64,000 nt of DNA from Candidatus Kapaibacterium sp. (GTDB lineage: Bacteria; Bacteroidota; Ignavibacteria; Kapaibacteriales; HRBIN21): positions 62,001-126,000 of the forward strand of contig CALKEU010000004.1 of assembly GCA_938084565.1 (NCBI GenBank). Reading direction: 5' to 3'. The position numbers were made by a program, and so were the translations under genes. Shown piece by piece: positions 17,651 through 26,912 of the stretch; the stretch's first letter is position 1; each line of letters opens with the position of its first letter. The notes beneath the pieces were generated by a model. That model was not told the origin of the DNA. It made no database searches and saw only the letters and a program-made list of their open reading frames with translations.

Positions 17651-19054
17651 ATGAACCATCGTCGCTGTGATGTTGTCGTCATCGGTGCTGGACCGGGCGG
17701 GTATGTAGCCGCCATTCGCGCTGCACAGCTGAAGCTTCGGACAATCTGTGTCGAGCGGGACCGCCTCGGGGGAATTTGCCTCAACTGGGGGTGCATTCCA
17801 ACGAAAGCCCTCTTGCGCAGCGCCGAGCAGATGCACTTTTTGAAGCGGGCGGCTGAATTCGGCTTTGACATCGAGCAGTTCCGCTTCAACTTCCCCCGGA
17901 TTATCGAGCGCAGCCGCCAAGTAGCCGAGCGCATGTCCAACGGTATCGCCTATCTGTTCCGCAAGTATGGGGTTGAGCATGTGCGGGGTACGGCTTCTAT
18001 AGCCGATGTCGGAGTTGTGGAGGTCCGGGACCAGGCAGGGGAGCTGACAGATCGAATCGAGTGCCAGCACATCATCGTTGCAACGGGCGCACGCCCACGG
18101 ATGCTGCCCGGCATCGAGGTCGATCGAGAGCGCATCCTGACCAGCACCGAAGCCATGCTGCTGCCTCAACCACCGGAATCACTCATCATCATTGGGGCTG
18201 GGGCCATCGGGGTAGAGTTCGCTTACTTCTACAACGCGTTCGGCACAGCCGTTACCCTCATCGAGATGATGCCGCGCATAGTCCCTCATGAAGACGAGGA
18301 AATCTCCCGTGAGCTCGAACGGCACTTCAAGAAGGAGGGCATCACCATCCTGACATCCACGAAGGTCGTCTCTGCCAAACGCACAGCCGAGGGGGTAGCT
18401 GTCACCGTCGAAAAAGCCGATGGCACGCAGCAGCAGCTGACAGCAGCGATGGCTTTGAACGCCATCGGTGTCCAAGGCAACGTAGAGAACATAGGGCTGG
18501 AGCGGCTCGGGGTTAAGATTGAACGGGGATTCATTGCGGTTGATGCGTATTTCCGGACCTCTGTGCCGGGCATTTACGCTATTGGCGACGTGGCGGGCCC
18601 CCCGTGGTTAGCTCACAAAGCTTCCGCTGAAGGAATTGTCTGTGTGGAGGCTATCGCCGGTCACAACCCCGAGCCAATCAATTACGCAAACATTCCCGCC
18701 TGTACTTACTGCCAGCCGCAGATTGCAAGCATTGGGCTGACCGAACAGCAAGCTCGCCAGGAAGGGTACGAGCTCAAAATCGGCCGCTTCCCCTTCTCCG
18801 CCAGTGGCAAAGCCTGGGGAATGGGAGAGACTCGAGGTTTTGTCAAACTCATCTTCGATGCCCGCTACGGCGAACTGCTCGGAGCCCATATGATCGGCCC
18901 AGAGGTGACCGAACTCATCGCCGAGCTAGGGCTTGCACGAAGCCTGGAAGCAACAGCGCGCACCATCTTCCGTACGGTCCACGCTCATCCCACTTTGAGC
19001 GAAGCCATCATGGAAGCTGCAGCGGTAGCCTACGAGGAATCCGTCAACTACTGA
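17651..19054 (+). CDS. lpdA: Dihydrolipoamide dehydrogenase (E3)
   Basis: A 467-residue flavoprotein that reoxidises dihydrolipoamide of 2-oxoacid dehydrogenase or glycine-cleavage complexes with NAD+. It has the FAD loop VVVIGAGPGGYVAAIRAAQ, the redox disulfide Cys43/Cys48 in GGICLNWGCIPTKALL, the NAD loop IIIGAGAIGVEFAYFYNAFG, the second FAD motif GIYAIGDVAGPPWLAHKASAEG, and the C-terminal His-Glu pair in HAHPTLSEAIMEAA. The start at 17651 is supported by the upstream promoter box and by the family's N-terminus. No E1/E2 genes are near. Confidence 0.96.
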   Translation: MNHRRCDVVVIGAGPGGYVAAIRAAQLKLRTICVERDRLGGICLNWGCIPTKALLRSAEQMHFLKRAAEFGFDIEQFRFNFPRIIERSRQVAERMSNGIAYLFRKYGVEHVRGTASIADVGVVEVRDQAGELTDRIECQHIIVATGARPRMLPGIEVDRERILTSTEAMLLPQPPESLIIIGAGAIGVEFAYFYNAFGTAVTLIEMMPRIVPHEDEEISRELERHFKKEGITILTSTKVVSAKRTAEGVAVTVEKADGTQQQLTAAMALNAIGVQGNVENIGLERLGVKIERGFIAVDAYFRTSVPGIYAIGDVAGPPWLAHKASAEGIVCVEAIAGHNPEPINYANIPACTYCQPQIASIGLTEQQARQEGYELKIGRFPFSASGKAWGMGETRGFVKLIFDARYGELLGAHMIGPEVTELIAELGLARSLEATARTIFRTVHAHPTLSEAIMEAAAVAYEESVNY

Positions 19055-19076
19055 AGTCCCACAGGCAGAGAGCACC

Positions 19077-20063
19077 ATGAGGATCATTGGGATTCTCTTT
19101 GGCATGGAGCAGAGCTTCCCACCCGCTTTGGTGGAGACAATCAACAGCATGGGGGTAGAAGGGGTTGCAGCCGAATTTGTCAAAATCGGCGGCGTACGCA
19201 TGGACGAGCTGTTCCGCTACGACGTCGTGCTTGACCGCATCTCGCACGACATCCCTTTCTACCGCTCGGTCCTGAAAGTTGCTGCCCTCAACGGTGTGCG
19301 GGTGGTCAATAACCCCTTCTGGTGGAGTGCCGATGACAAGTTCTTCGGCTATGCCTTGGCAGCCAAACTGGGTATTCCTGTGCCACGAACGGTCATCTTC
19401 CCCACGAAGCAACATCCACCGCGGACGACCTCTGAATCCATGCGCAACCTCATCTACCCTCTCAACTGGGACGAACTCTTCCGCTACGTCGGTTTCCCGG
19501 CATATCTGAAACCCCACCTCGGGGGCGGATGGCGGCAGGTCTACAAGGTGCATGACCCCCAGGAGTTCTTCGCCGCCTACGACCAGACAGGCGACACCGT
19601 CATGGTCCTTCAAGAGGCCATTGACTACGACGAGTACTACCGCTGCTACGTCATCGGCACCCGCGTCCGCGTCATCCCGTATGCACCTCACCATCCGTAT
19701 CACCTGCGATATACAGCCCCCTACCGACCTACCCCTGAGCGGGAAGCACAGCTGCGGGAGCTTGCGCTGCGACTCTGTACGGCTCTCGGCTACGACATCA
19801 ATACGGTCGAGTTTGCCCTCCACAACGGCGTCCCCTATGCCATCGACTTTCTCAACCCTGCCCCTGATGCGGAGCGCTACTCGGTACAGGAGGAGAACTT
19901 CAGCTGGATTGTGCAGAATACGGCGGAATTCCTCATCGAGCTTGCTCTCCAAGGGCGGCAGGTGCCCGAGACATACCAGTGGTGGCGCTTTCTGTCCCCA
20001 CCGAGCCAGGAGAGCCCGGCGGTAAAGCAGACAACTACTCGCCGAGTACGCCGACGACGCTGA
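19077..20063 (+). CDS. ATP-grasp family protein
   Basis: A 328-residue protein with an ATP-grasp fold similar to RimK/glutathione-synthetase-like ligases, which join a carboxylate to an amine or thiol through an acyl-phosphate. The pre-ATP-grasp part (1-~95) precedes AAKLGIPVPRTVIF, then YLKPHLGGGWRQVYKV (nucleotide loop), TVMVLQEAIDYDEYYRCYVIG and the metal-binding acidic region around YDINTVEFALHNGVPYAIDFLNPAPDAE. The basic tail TTRRVRRRR is unusual. It sits 22 bases after lpdA and overlaps the methyltransferase by one base (TGATG). Substrate unknown. Confidence 0.82.
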   Translation: MRIIGILFGMEQSFPPALVETINSMGVEGVAAEFVKIGGVRMDELFRYDVVLDRISHDIPFYRSVLKVAALNGVRVVNNPFWWSADDKFFGYALAAKLGIPVPRTVIFPTKQHPPRTTSESMRNLIYPLNWDELFRYVGFPAYLKPHLGGGWRQVYKVHDPQEFFAAYDQTGDTVMVLQEAIDYDEYYRCYVIGTRVRVIPYAPHHPYHLRYTAPYRPTPEREAQLRELALRLCTALGYDINTVEFALHNGVPYAIDFLNPAPDAERYSVQEENFSWIVQNTAEFLIELALQGRQVPETYQWWRFLSPPSQESPAVKQTTTRRVRRRR

Positions 20064-20893
20064 TGGAACCGCTCGAGGAGCTCGTCCGGCAAGACTCCGA
20101 TATTGACGCAGCGAGTCAATACTACTGGGGCTACCAATTCCGCTTAGGGCGGGAAGTTCTCGTGCCCTTCCTCCAGCGGCATGGTGTCTTCGCCCCCGGG
20201 ATGGATGTAGCTGAAATCGGCTGTGCAGAGGCAGGCGTTCTGCTGGCCTTTCTGGTAGCCGGGGCTCGGACGGGGCTGGGGACCGATATTGCTGCTACCC
20301 GGCTGCTGACAGCACGCCGGATCGCCCACCGTGCAGGCCTGAAAGGAGAATTTGTCCTCCACGACATCTTGCACGATCCCATTCCCGAACAGTGGCAGCA
20401 CCGATACGATCTGGTGCTTCTGCGTGATGTGCTGGAGCATTTGGACAATCCCACAGAGGCCCTCCGCCGCATTCGCATGCTCCTGCGCCCCGGGGGCGCT
20501 GTTCTGGTAACTTTCCCACCCTATCGCTCGCCATACGGCGGCCACCAACACCTGCTGCATACCATCTGGGGCAGGCTCCCCTATATCCAGCTCCTCCCCG
20601 ACTGGCTCTTCGAACGCCTGATTGCCTCAGGACAGGAACCTGACCGCACAGAGGTTCGCCGGCTTCGACGTATCCGGCTCTCGCTACCCGATATCCCACC
20701 CATTGCACGGGCAGCCGGGTACACGATTGTTGCCGAAGAACACTACCTTCTCCGTCCCGTCTTCCGCTGGAAATACGCTCTCCCCCTTCCTCCCATCCGC
20801 ATCACGCGCTGGGCACGCCGTTTCCCTAGGCTTGCGCAGTATATCTGCATGGAAGCAGGCTACATCCTGCGATGCCACAGCGACGGGTTCTAA
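20063..20893 (+). CDS. Class I SAM-dependent methyltransferase
   Basis: A 276-residue Rossmann-fold methyltransferase. Motif I is VAEIGCAEAGVLLAFL, the acidic residue after strand 2 is in GTDIAATRLL, and YDLVLLRDVLEHLDNPTEALRRI followed by LLRPGGAVLVTFP is the DVLEH/post-III pattern of the Methyltransf_11/23 group. The C-terminal region is basic. It is cotranslated with the ATP-grasp gene (TGATG) and overlaps the glycosyltransferase by 22 bases, suggesting one biosynthetic task for the three. Target unknown. Confidence 0.86.
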   Translation: MEPLEELVRQDSDIDAASQYYWGYQFRLGREVLVPFLQRHGVFAPGMDVAEIGCAEAGVLLAFLVAGARTGLGTDIAATRLLTARRIAHRAGLKGEFVLHDILHDPIPEQWQHRYDLVLLRDVLEHLDNPTEALRRIRMLLRPGGAVLVTFPPYRSPYGGHQHLLHTIWGRLPYIQLLPDWLFERLIASGQEPDRTEVRRLRRIRLSLPDIPPIARAAGYTIVAEEHYLLRPVFRWKYALPLPPIRITRWARRFPRLAQYICMEAGYILRCHSDGF

Positions 20894-22200
20894 TCATTGC
20901 CTACTACTTCCCTCCCTCGGGGGGCCCAGGGGTACAGCGGGTGTTGAAGCACGTGAAATATCTCCCCGAATTCGGCTGGGAACCCGTTGTGCTGACCGTC
21001 CGTGAGGGCGAATTCCCCGCCCGCGATCCGAGTCTCCTGGACGAGATCCCACCGGGCACGCACGTGGAGCGCACGCGGATTCTGGAGCCCTATAGCCTCT
21101 ATCGCTTGCTGACTGGCCGACGCACGCCGATTGACATCCATGTCCTAACCACCAGCTCGCCTGCTCGCTCGTGGACTGAGCGGCTTGCCCAGTGGATTCG
21201 GGCTACCTTCTTTATTCCGGACGCCCGCATCGGCTGGCTCCTGACGGCTGTCCCAGCTGGAAAGCGCCTCATCCGATACTTCCAGGTGAGCGCCCTCTAC
21301 AGCTCCTCACCTCCCTACACGTGCTCGCTCATTGCCCGGCAACTGAAGCGCTGGAGCTCTCTCCCATGGGTAGCTGGCTTCCGCGACCCCTGGACCGGCT
21401 TTTTGACAACTCCACAGCGATGGTGGCTTCCGGCCGCCATTGACCGCCACTTGGAACGGAGCGTCTTGCAGGAGGCCGACCGCATCGAATGCGCCTGGGA
21501 AGGCATTGCCGACGATGCCATCGGTAAATACCCGGAACTGCCGCGGGAGAAGTTCATCCACATCCCTAACGGCTTCGATCCGGCCGATTATCCACCCCCG
21601 CCCACCCAGCGCAACGAGCGCTTCACCATCACCTACACTGGCTCGCTCTACGGGCGGCGCAATCCTACTGTCCTGCTCCAGGGCCTCGAGGAACTGCTCC
21701 ACCGCGGGGTACTTACCCCGGCCGAGGTCTGCTTGCGCATTGTCGGACGCTGCGGTGAAGAGGTGCTCGAAACGCTCCGGAATTCCCCCTTCGCCACCTC
21801 CGTGGAGTTCATCCCGTACGTTCCCCACCGGGAGAGCGTGCGCTACGTGGTCAGCTCCGATGTTCTCCTGCTGGTCGTCGACGAAGCCGAAGACAGCCAC
21901 GCAATTGTGCCGGGCAAAGTCTTCGAATACCTCGGGGCCGGGAAACCCATCCTCGCCATTGCCCCACACGGCAGCGCCGTCGACCGACTCCTTCAAGAAA
22001 CTGGCACTGGTGCCGTGGTCGAGCGCACCGAACCGCTTGCCTGCGCCAAGCTCCTGGAACTTCTCTACCGGAGCTGGCGCGGCGAGCTCCCCCTCCCCTT
22101 TGTCCCACGCTGGGATTACATCCGCCAGTATGAACGCCGTACTGCAGCCCAACGCCTGGCAGCACTCCTGGACGAACTTACCCTCCACCACCCAAGCTGA
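20872..22200 (+). CDS. GT4-like family glycosyltransferase
   Basis: A 442-residue GT-B-fold glycosyltransferase. The N-terminal opening VLIIAYYFPPSGGPGVQR is the standard acceptor-domain loop of GT4 enzymes acting in surface polysaccharide synthesis; IPNGFDPADY and FTITYTGSLYGRRNP mark the start of the nucleotide-sugar domain, and VPGKVFEYLGAGKPILAI holds the conserved donor-binding glutamate. Last gene of the lpdA-ATP-grasp-methyltransferase group; its 3' end overlaps the SLC13 transporter gene by 23 bases on the other strand. Donor sugar and acceptor unknown. Confidence 0.88.
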   Translation: MPQRRVLIIAYYFPPSGGPGVQRVLKHVKYLPEFGWEPVVLTVREGEFPARDPSLLDEIPPGTHVERTRILEPYSLYRLLTGRRTPIDIHVLTTSSPARSWTERLAQWIRATFFIPDARIGWLLTAVPAGKRLIRYFQVSALYSSSPPYTCSLIARQLKRWSSLPWVAGFRDPWTGFLTTPQRWWLPAAIDRHLERSVLQEADRIECAWEGIADDAIGKYPELPREKFIHIPNGFDPADYPPPPTQRNERFTITYTGSLYGRRNPTVLLQGLEELLHRGVLTPAEVCLRIVGRCGEEVLETLRNSPFATSVEFIPYVPHRESVRYVVSSDVLLLVVDEAEDSHAIVPGKVFEYLGAGKPILAIAPHGSAVDRLLQETGTGAVVERTEPLACAKLLELLYRSWRGELPLPFVPRWDYIRQYERRTAAQRLAALLDELTLHHPS

Positions 22201-23737
22201 CGAGCACCAGTGCTGTCAGCACGAGCGTCGAAATACAGTTCATCAGTACTCCCACGCGCACCATGTCTGGGAGGCGAACCAGCCCAGTGGTATATGCAAT
22301 GGCGTTCGGCGGAGTTGCCACCGGCAGCATAAAGGCACACGAACTCACCATCGCCATAGCTACGAGCGTAGCCTTCACAGGCAGCCCAACAGCGACAACC
22401 AGTGGCACTATCAGAGGCAAAAGCAGAGCAACCAGCGCAGTGTTTGACATCACCTCCGTGCCGAAATTAGCCCCAAGCAGGAGCACAAACAGCAGGACTA
22501 CAGGGGGAACCCACTCGCTGATGCCTATGAGAACCTGGGCCACCACAGCAGCAGCCTTCGTCTCCACGAGCAGTCCCGATAGCGACAATCCCCCACCGAA
22601 GAGGAGGAGCGTCCCCCACTCGATACGCTGGGCAGCTTTCCAGGACAAGAGAGCTCCCCGCTGCCGCGGAGCTGGGATGACAAACAGTGCCATGGCCCCC
22701 GCCAGAGCAATACTCCAAATGTCGAACCCCTTCAGAGCTGGTACAAGCTCGGCCAGGAACGGGGTCACCAGCCAGCCCAGGACAACCCCAGCGAAGACGA
22801 AGAGTACCCGCCACGCAGCTGGCTCAAGCGGGGGAAGATGCCGATAGTACTCGATCACGCGGTCGTACATAGTGTGCAGCGGAACCTGAGCCACTCGAGC
22901 TCGCCACAGTAACACACGCCACCCTACCACGAGTAGCCCCACACCAGCCGGCACGCCATACTGGAGCCAACCGAGGAAGCTCAGCTCGAGAGCGTGCTGC
23001 CGGAGCACTCCGACGGCGATTCCATTAGGGGCTGTCCCAACAATGGTCATCATCCCCCCGATGGAGGCTGCCCACGCAACTCCGAGCACGAGCGCCATCC
23101 CCAGGCGCTGCAGCACCGCTGCGGGGAGCTGGGTCCGCACATGCGCCAAAATGCCCACAACAACCGGCATGAGCATGGCAGCCGTTGCTGTGTTGTTCAT
23201 CCACATCGAGAGCGCCGCTGTTGCCGCCATCACGCTCAGCAGCAACCGGTGCGGCGTCTGCACAACCCAGCGACGACTCAGCAACCAGAGCGCCCACCGC
23301 TGATCCAACCCGTACTCCCGCAACGCCTCCGCCACAATGAAGGAGCCCAGGAAGAGCAGTACGATGGGATCGGCATAGCCGTGCAGGAAACTCCGGAGCG
23401 GTAGCGCCTGCACTTCCTCACCCTGGACACGCACAAGCCCCAGCAACGGTCCAACCACGGCCGGCAATAACGCCGTAACCGGCAGCGGAACCACTTCCCC
23501 CACCCACCACCAGAGCATCCACCACAGCAGCGCAAAAACCCTCTGAATGCTGACGGCAACCGGCTGCAGGTGCTCGGATGCCACCCCGAGTGCACCAACG
23601 GCTTGGTACAGAACGGGCAAAGGCGGAAGCAGCACAAGGAGACCAAACCCCACCAACCCGAGGAGCAACCCTGCCCACCACCGTAGCGTCCCCCATGGCG
23701 TCTGCTGCTGCGCTTCGTGAGCTGGTGCTTGATCCAT
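22178..23737 (-). CDS. SLC13/DASS-family anion (dicarboxylate) transporter
   Basis: A 519-residue integral membrane protein with about 12 hydrophobic segments, of the divalent-anion:Na+ symporter family that imports C4-dicarboxylates, citrate or sulfate. Family motifs: MWMNNTATAAMLMPV, the first SNT-like site in ASIGGMMTIVGTAPNGIAVG and the second in NFGTEVMSNTALVALLLPL, then LPVATPPNAIAYTTG. A CAACTTTG sequence at 23768-23775 (minus) is a weak candidate promoter box. Succinate or fumarate would fit the presence of the sdh genes, but that is inference. Confidence 0.92.
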   Translation of the reverse strand: MDQAPAHEAQQQTPWGTLRWWAGLLLGLVGFGLLVLLPPLPVLYQAVGALGVASEHLQPVAVSIQRVFALLWWMLWWWVGEVVPLPVTALLPAVVGPLLGLVRVQGEEVQALPLRSFLHGYADPIVLLFLGSFIVAEALREYGLDQRWALWLLSRRWVVQTPHRLLLSVMAATAALSMWMNNTATAAMLMPVVVGILAHVRTQLPAAVLQRLGMALVLGVAWAASIGGMMTIVGTAPNGIAVGVLRQHALELSFLGWLQYGVPAGVGLLVVGWRVLLWRARVAQVPLHTMYDRVIEYYRHLPPLEPAAWRVLFVFAGVVLGWLVTPFLAELVPALKGFDIWSIALAGAMALFVIPAPRQRGALLSWKAAQRIEWGTLLLFGGGLSLSGLLVETKAAAVVAQVLIGISEWVPPVVLLFVLLLGANFGTEVMSNTALVALLLPLIVPLVVAVGLPVKATLVAMAMVSSCAFMLPVATPPNAIAYTTGLVRLPDMVRVGVLMNCISTLVLTALVLVSLGGGG

Positions 23738-23834
23738 CGCTCCAAGCCAGCTTTTGTACTGCAGTGCAAAGTTGAGGCATTTCCCCCGAAGCTACCCCAG
23801 CTGCTTACAACACAGCGACATCTGGGACAATGTG

Positions 23835-23842
23835 TAATTTTG
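23835..23842 (+). promoter_or_regulatory. Putative -7 promoter box TAATTTTG for the T9SS hydrolase
   Basis: An exact TAATTTTG octamer 32 bases before the ATG at 23875. It lies inside the N-terminal extension of the frame that begins at 23830, arguing for the later start. Confidence 0.6.
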
Positions 23843-23874
23843 GCAAGGTCTGTCCCACATGCGGATGGCCCCCT

Positions 23875-26802
23875 ATGTGGCGGCTTTGCCTCTGCATTCC
23901 ACTTGCCCTATGGGCACAACCACTCACGAATCCTTTCGCTTTCCAGCCAGCATTGTGGGAACCGATCGAATCCACTTGGTGGACACCTCCAGGACTCCCA
24001 CCGGCTGCCGATAGCGGCTGGCTCTCCATCCGCGAAGGGGATTTCGTCGATGCCGCAGGGAACCGGCAGCGCTTCGTCGGGGCTGTGCTCTACTTTACTG
24101 CCTGCTTCCCCGACAGCCTGACAGCTATCCGCGTTGCTGCACGCCTGAAAGCTCTTGGCTTCAACGCCGTTGCCTTCCGCGGTATCGATATCTCGAACTG
24201 GAATGCTGCAAGTATCCTGCGCAGCGGGACCTCTTCGACGGCGCTGGATCCTGAACAAATGCGCCGTCTGGACTGGTTCTTCTACCAACTCAAGCGCCAC
24301 GGCATTCGCCTCTACCTTGCGCTCCACTCCCGCTGGACCCCCCGCCGCGACGACGGCGTGCCCGGCTGGGATTCCATCCCAAGCGGGGGCAAAGCTGTCC
24401 TCTACACCGATCCTCACTTCCAATGGCGCCATCGCCAGATAGTGCGCCTCCTCCTGCAACACGTCAATCCCTACACCGGACTGGCCTACAAGGACGATCC
24501 CTTCGTGAGCTGGGTCGAACTGAGCGAGGAGAACTCCCTCCTCTTCTCCTGGCAACGCAACCAATTGCACTACCCGGGTGGCATCCTCTCGCACTACCAC
24601 AGCCGCCAGTTGGACACCCTCTTTAACCTCTTCCTGCGCCGCAAGTACGGCACCGATGGAGCTCTCCGGGCTGCGTGGTCGACCCCTCCAGCCGATACGC
24701 AGAACGCCATTCCCAATGGCAGCTTCGAGGACGAGTTCAACCTCAGATGGGTCTTTTACGCCAATAGTGCCGTCGCACAGGCCATCTTCCGCATCACAGA
24801 AGCAGACCGTCGTGATGGGCGCTATGCGGGGCTCATCCGAGTTGCCCAGACCAACCGTTCACCCGGCTCGGTCTACCTCTACACGGGCACCACGACAGCG
24901 GAGGCACGCCTTTACGAGCTGCGCTTCTGGGCACGCGCTTCGTCCAACGGGCGGCGCATCCTACTGCAGATTTACAACGCTGAGTTCCCCAACCAAAATC
25001 TGGGTCTCTTCATCGACACGGTGTTCACCACAGCGTGGCAAGAGTACCGCTTCCGCTTCCGTGCCACAGACTCGGCTCCTGCTGCTCGACTCATCTTCTA
25101 TTTCGGTGTCGATACGGGGGATGTCCTGCTCGACGCAGTCCAGCTCCGCATGCTCGACGAAGTTCCCCTCCGATCCGGGGAATCCCTCGCGAGCTTCTCC
25201 GTAGCACGCTCCCTCTACAATGATTTGCTTGGCACTCCGATGCCACGAATGCGGGACAACGTTGAGTTCTACACCGAGCTGCAACGTGCCTACTACGAGG
25301 GCATGTATCGCTTCCTGCGCGACACGCTCGGCTATCGGGGCTTCATCATCGGGGGAACGCTCCTGAGCACTCTCAACGATCTCTGGAGTATGCAGCGGAT
25401 GGATGGGACGGCAGAATTAGCCGGCTGGGACTTCCGACGCAACCGTACGCAACCGCAAGGGAGCTGGGATATTGCCAATACCCCGATGCTGGGCCATCCG
25501 GCAGCAGGGAGCTTACCCGAATTAGCACATGCAGCCCTCCGGGGGAAACCGACGGTGGTCTTCTACTTCATGCCCTTCCCGTCCTCTCACATGGGAGAGA
25601 TGGCCACCCTCATCCCTGCGTATGCCGCCTACCATGGCTGGGATGCCCTCTTCTTCCACTACCTTGCCGATTCCCGTGAGAGCTACACCCTCCCCATGGT
25701 TGGGGTCAACAAGCACTACGAGCTCTGGGCCAATAGCGCTGTGACAAGTCTCCTGCCATCGGCCTCGGCTGCTTACCGAGCTGGCATGATCTCAACGGCG
25801 CAAGAGAAGCTCCCGCTCCAGCAGACCTACCGCGCCCTCCTCCACCCACAGTGGCAGCGAGGAAGCTTCTGGCTCCAGTACGGTACAGACAACCGCATCG
25901 TGCTCTTCCGGGGAGTCTTCTTCGATAGCCTCACTGCCTGGCGGCAGAGCGTGCTTCCGCATCGCACCATCCCCGAATTGAACCGATCCCCGGTCGACAT
26001 CAGCAACCTGCGCTCGGACACGGAAGAGCTCCATTGGAATGCCCAGGACACGCTGCTGATCATCCGTACGCCGCGGTACAGTGCCATAACGGGCCGGCTC
26101 ACGGGGATTCTCACCCTGGGTCCTGCCCGCTTCGAACGGCTCGATGGAGGCCCCACGGGCACGGTCAGCTGGCTTTCTCTGGATACACTTCCGCTCGAGA
26201 CAGCCCGATGGTCGCTGCTGACCCTCAGCAGCCGGGCTTGCAACGATAGCGCCCTCTGGGAGGGCACCACCTCCATATGGCAGGGGTGGGGGAAGCCGCC
26301 GGTGCTCCTGGAGGGGATGCGGTGTCGCATCTCATGGCGCAGCAATGCTGATACAGTCCGCCTCTACGGACTCGATTCCACTGGTCGGCTTGCTTTTGGG
26401 CCCTTTGAGCCTACACGATTGCCAGGAGGGTGGCTCAGTATCACGCTCGACCAAACTCACCTGCTGCAGCGAACCCCCTGGTTTGTCCTCGAGCAGAGCT
26501 GGCGCGACACCTCCACCGCCGTGGCTGAGACCTCACCGGCAGCCATGGAGGCAATCCTTCTGCCGCCCTTTCCGAACCCAGCTCGTGGTTCGGTGCAGTT
26601 GAGCTTTTGGCTCCCGCCGACAGGGGTTCAGGCTTGGCTGGAGGTGCTCAGCTCGACAGGACAACGACAACAGCTCTGGCACGGCACCGCCGATGGAACA
26701 TGGCGTTCGCTCTCCCTGCCTCCTCTGGCTAGCGGAGCATACTGGCTACGGCTCGTCTGTGGAGCCTCCGCCCAACGCTTCCCCCTGGTCATCCTCCCCT
26801 AA
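23875..26802 (+). CDS. Secreted glycoside-hydrolase-like protein with internal CBM-like module and type IX secretion tail
   Basis: A 975-residue exported protein. A short signal peptide (MWRLCLCIPLALWAQ) leads into a TIM-barrel glycosidase-like region: KALGFNAVAFRG, RHGIRLYLALHSRW and FVSWVELSEENSLLF near residue 215, where GH5/GH42-like enzymes carry the acid/base Glu. At ~279-421 a module starting IPNGSFEDEF and ending VLLDAVQLR looks like a CenC-type carbohydrate-binding domain. The barrel appears to resume after it (YEGMYRFLRDTLGYRGFIIGG). The last ~79 residues (PPFPNPARGSVQLSFWLP... LASGAYWLRLV) match the Por-secretion sorting domain of type IX substrates. The start follows a promoter box. 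Substrate unknown. Confidence 0.82.
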   Translation: MWRLCLCIPLALWAQPLTNPFAFQPALWEPIESTWWTPPGLPPAADSGWLSIREGDFVDAAGNRQRFVGAVLYFTACFPDSLTAIRVAARLKALGFNAVAFRGIDISNWNAASILRSGTSSTALDPEQMRRLDWFFYQLKRHGIRLYLALHSRWTPRRDDGVPGWDSIPSGGKAVLYTDPHFQWRHRQIVRLLLQHVNPYTGLAYKDDPFVSWVELSEENSLLFSWQRNQLHYPGGILSHYHSRQLDTLFNLFLRRKYGTDGALRAAWSTPPADTQNAIPNGSFEDEFNLRWVFYANSAVAQAIFRITEADRRDGRYAGLIRVAQTNRSPGSVYLYTGTTTAEARLYELRFWARASSNGRRILLQIYNAEFPNQNLGLFIDTVFTTAWQEYRFRFRATDSAPAARLIFYFGVDTGDVLLDAVQLRMLDEVPLRSGESLASFSVARSLYNDLLGTPMPRMRDNVEFYTELQRAYYEGMYRFLRDTLGYRGFIIGGTLLSTLNDLWSMQRMDGTAELAGWDFRRNRTQPQGSWDIANTPMLGHPAAGSLPELAHAALRGKPTVVFYFMPFPSSHMGEMATLIPAYAAYHGWDALFFHYLADSRESYTLPMVGVNKHYELWANSAVTSLLPSASAAYRAGMISTAQEKLPLQQTYRALLHPQWQRGSFWLQYGTDNRIVLFRGVFFDSLTAWRQSVLPHRTIPELNRSPVDISNLRSDTEELHWNAQDTLLIIRTPRYSAITGRLTGILTLGPARFERLDGGPTGTVSWLSLDTLPLETARWSLLTLSSRACNDSALWEGTTSIWQGWGKPPVLLEGMRCRISWRSNADTVRLYGLDSTGRLAFGPFEPTRLPGGWLSITLDQTHLLQRTPWFVLEQSWRDTSTAVAETSPAAMEAILLPPFPNPARGSVQLSFWLPPTGVQAWLEVLSSTGQRQQLWHGTADGTWRSLSLPPLASGAYWLRLVCGASAQRFPLVILP

Positions 26803-26912
26803 TTTTCCGGGAATGGCTCTGGACCTCCCACGAGCGGCCGTAGCAGCAGGCTCTCTCCTCTGGGCAGCCGGCAAGCCGCGCGCGTTGTCAAGTCCCACAA
26901 GGTCGGTGATCG

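Noticed and set aside
19044-19952. 302-codon open frame antisense to the ATP-grasp gene
   Set aside because: No recognisable domain; the plus-strand gene is clearly real and covers it.
26800-26807. TAATTTTC as a promoter box for nadK
   Set aside because: It includes the stop codon of the hydrolase, mismatches at the last base and lies over 100 bases from the nadK start.
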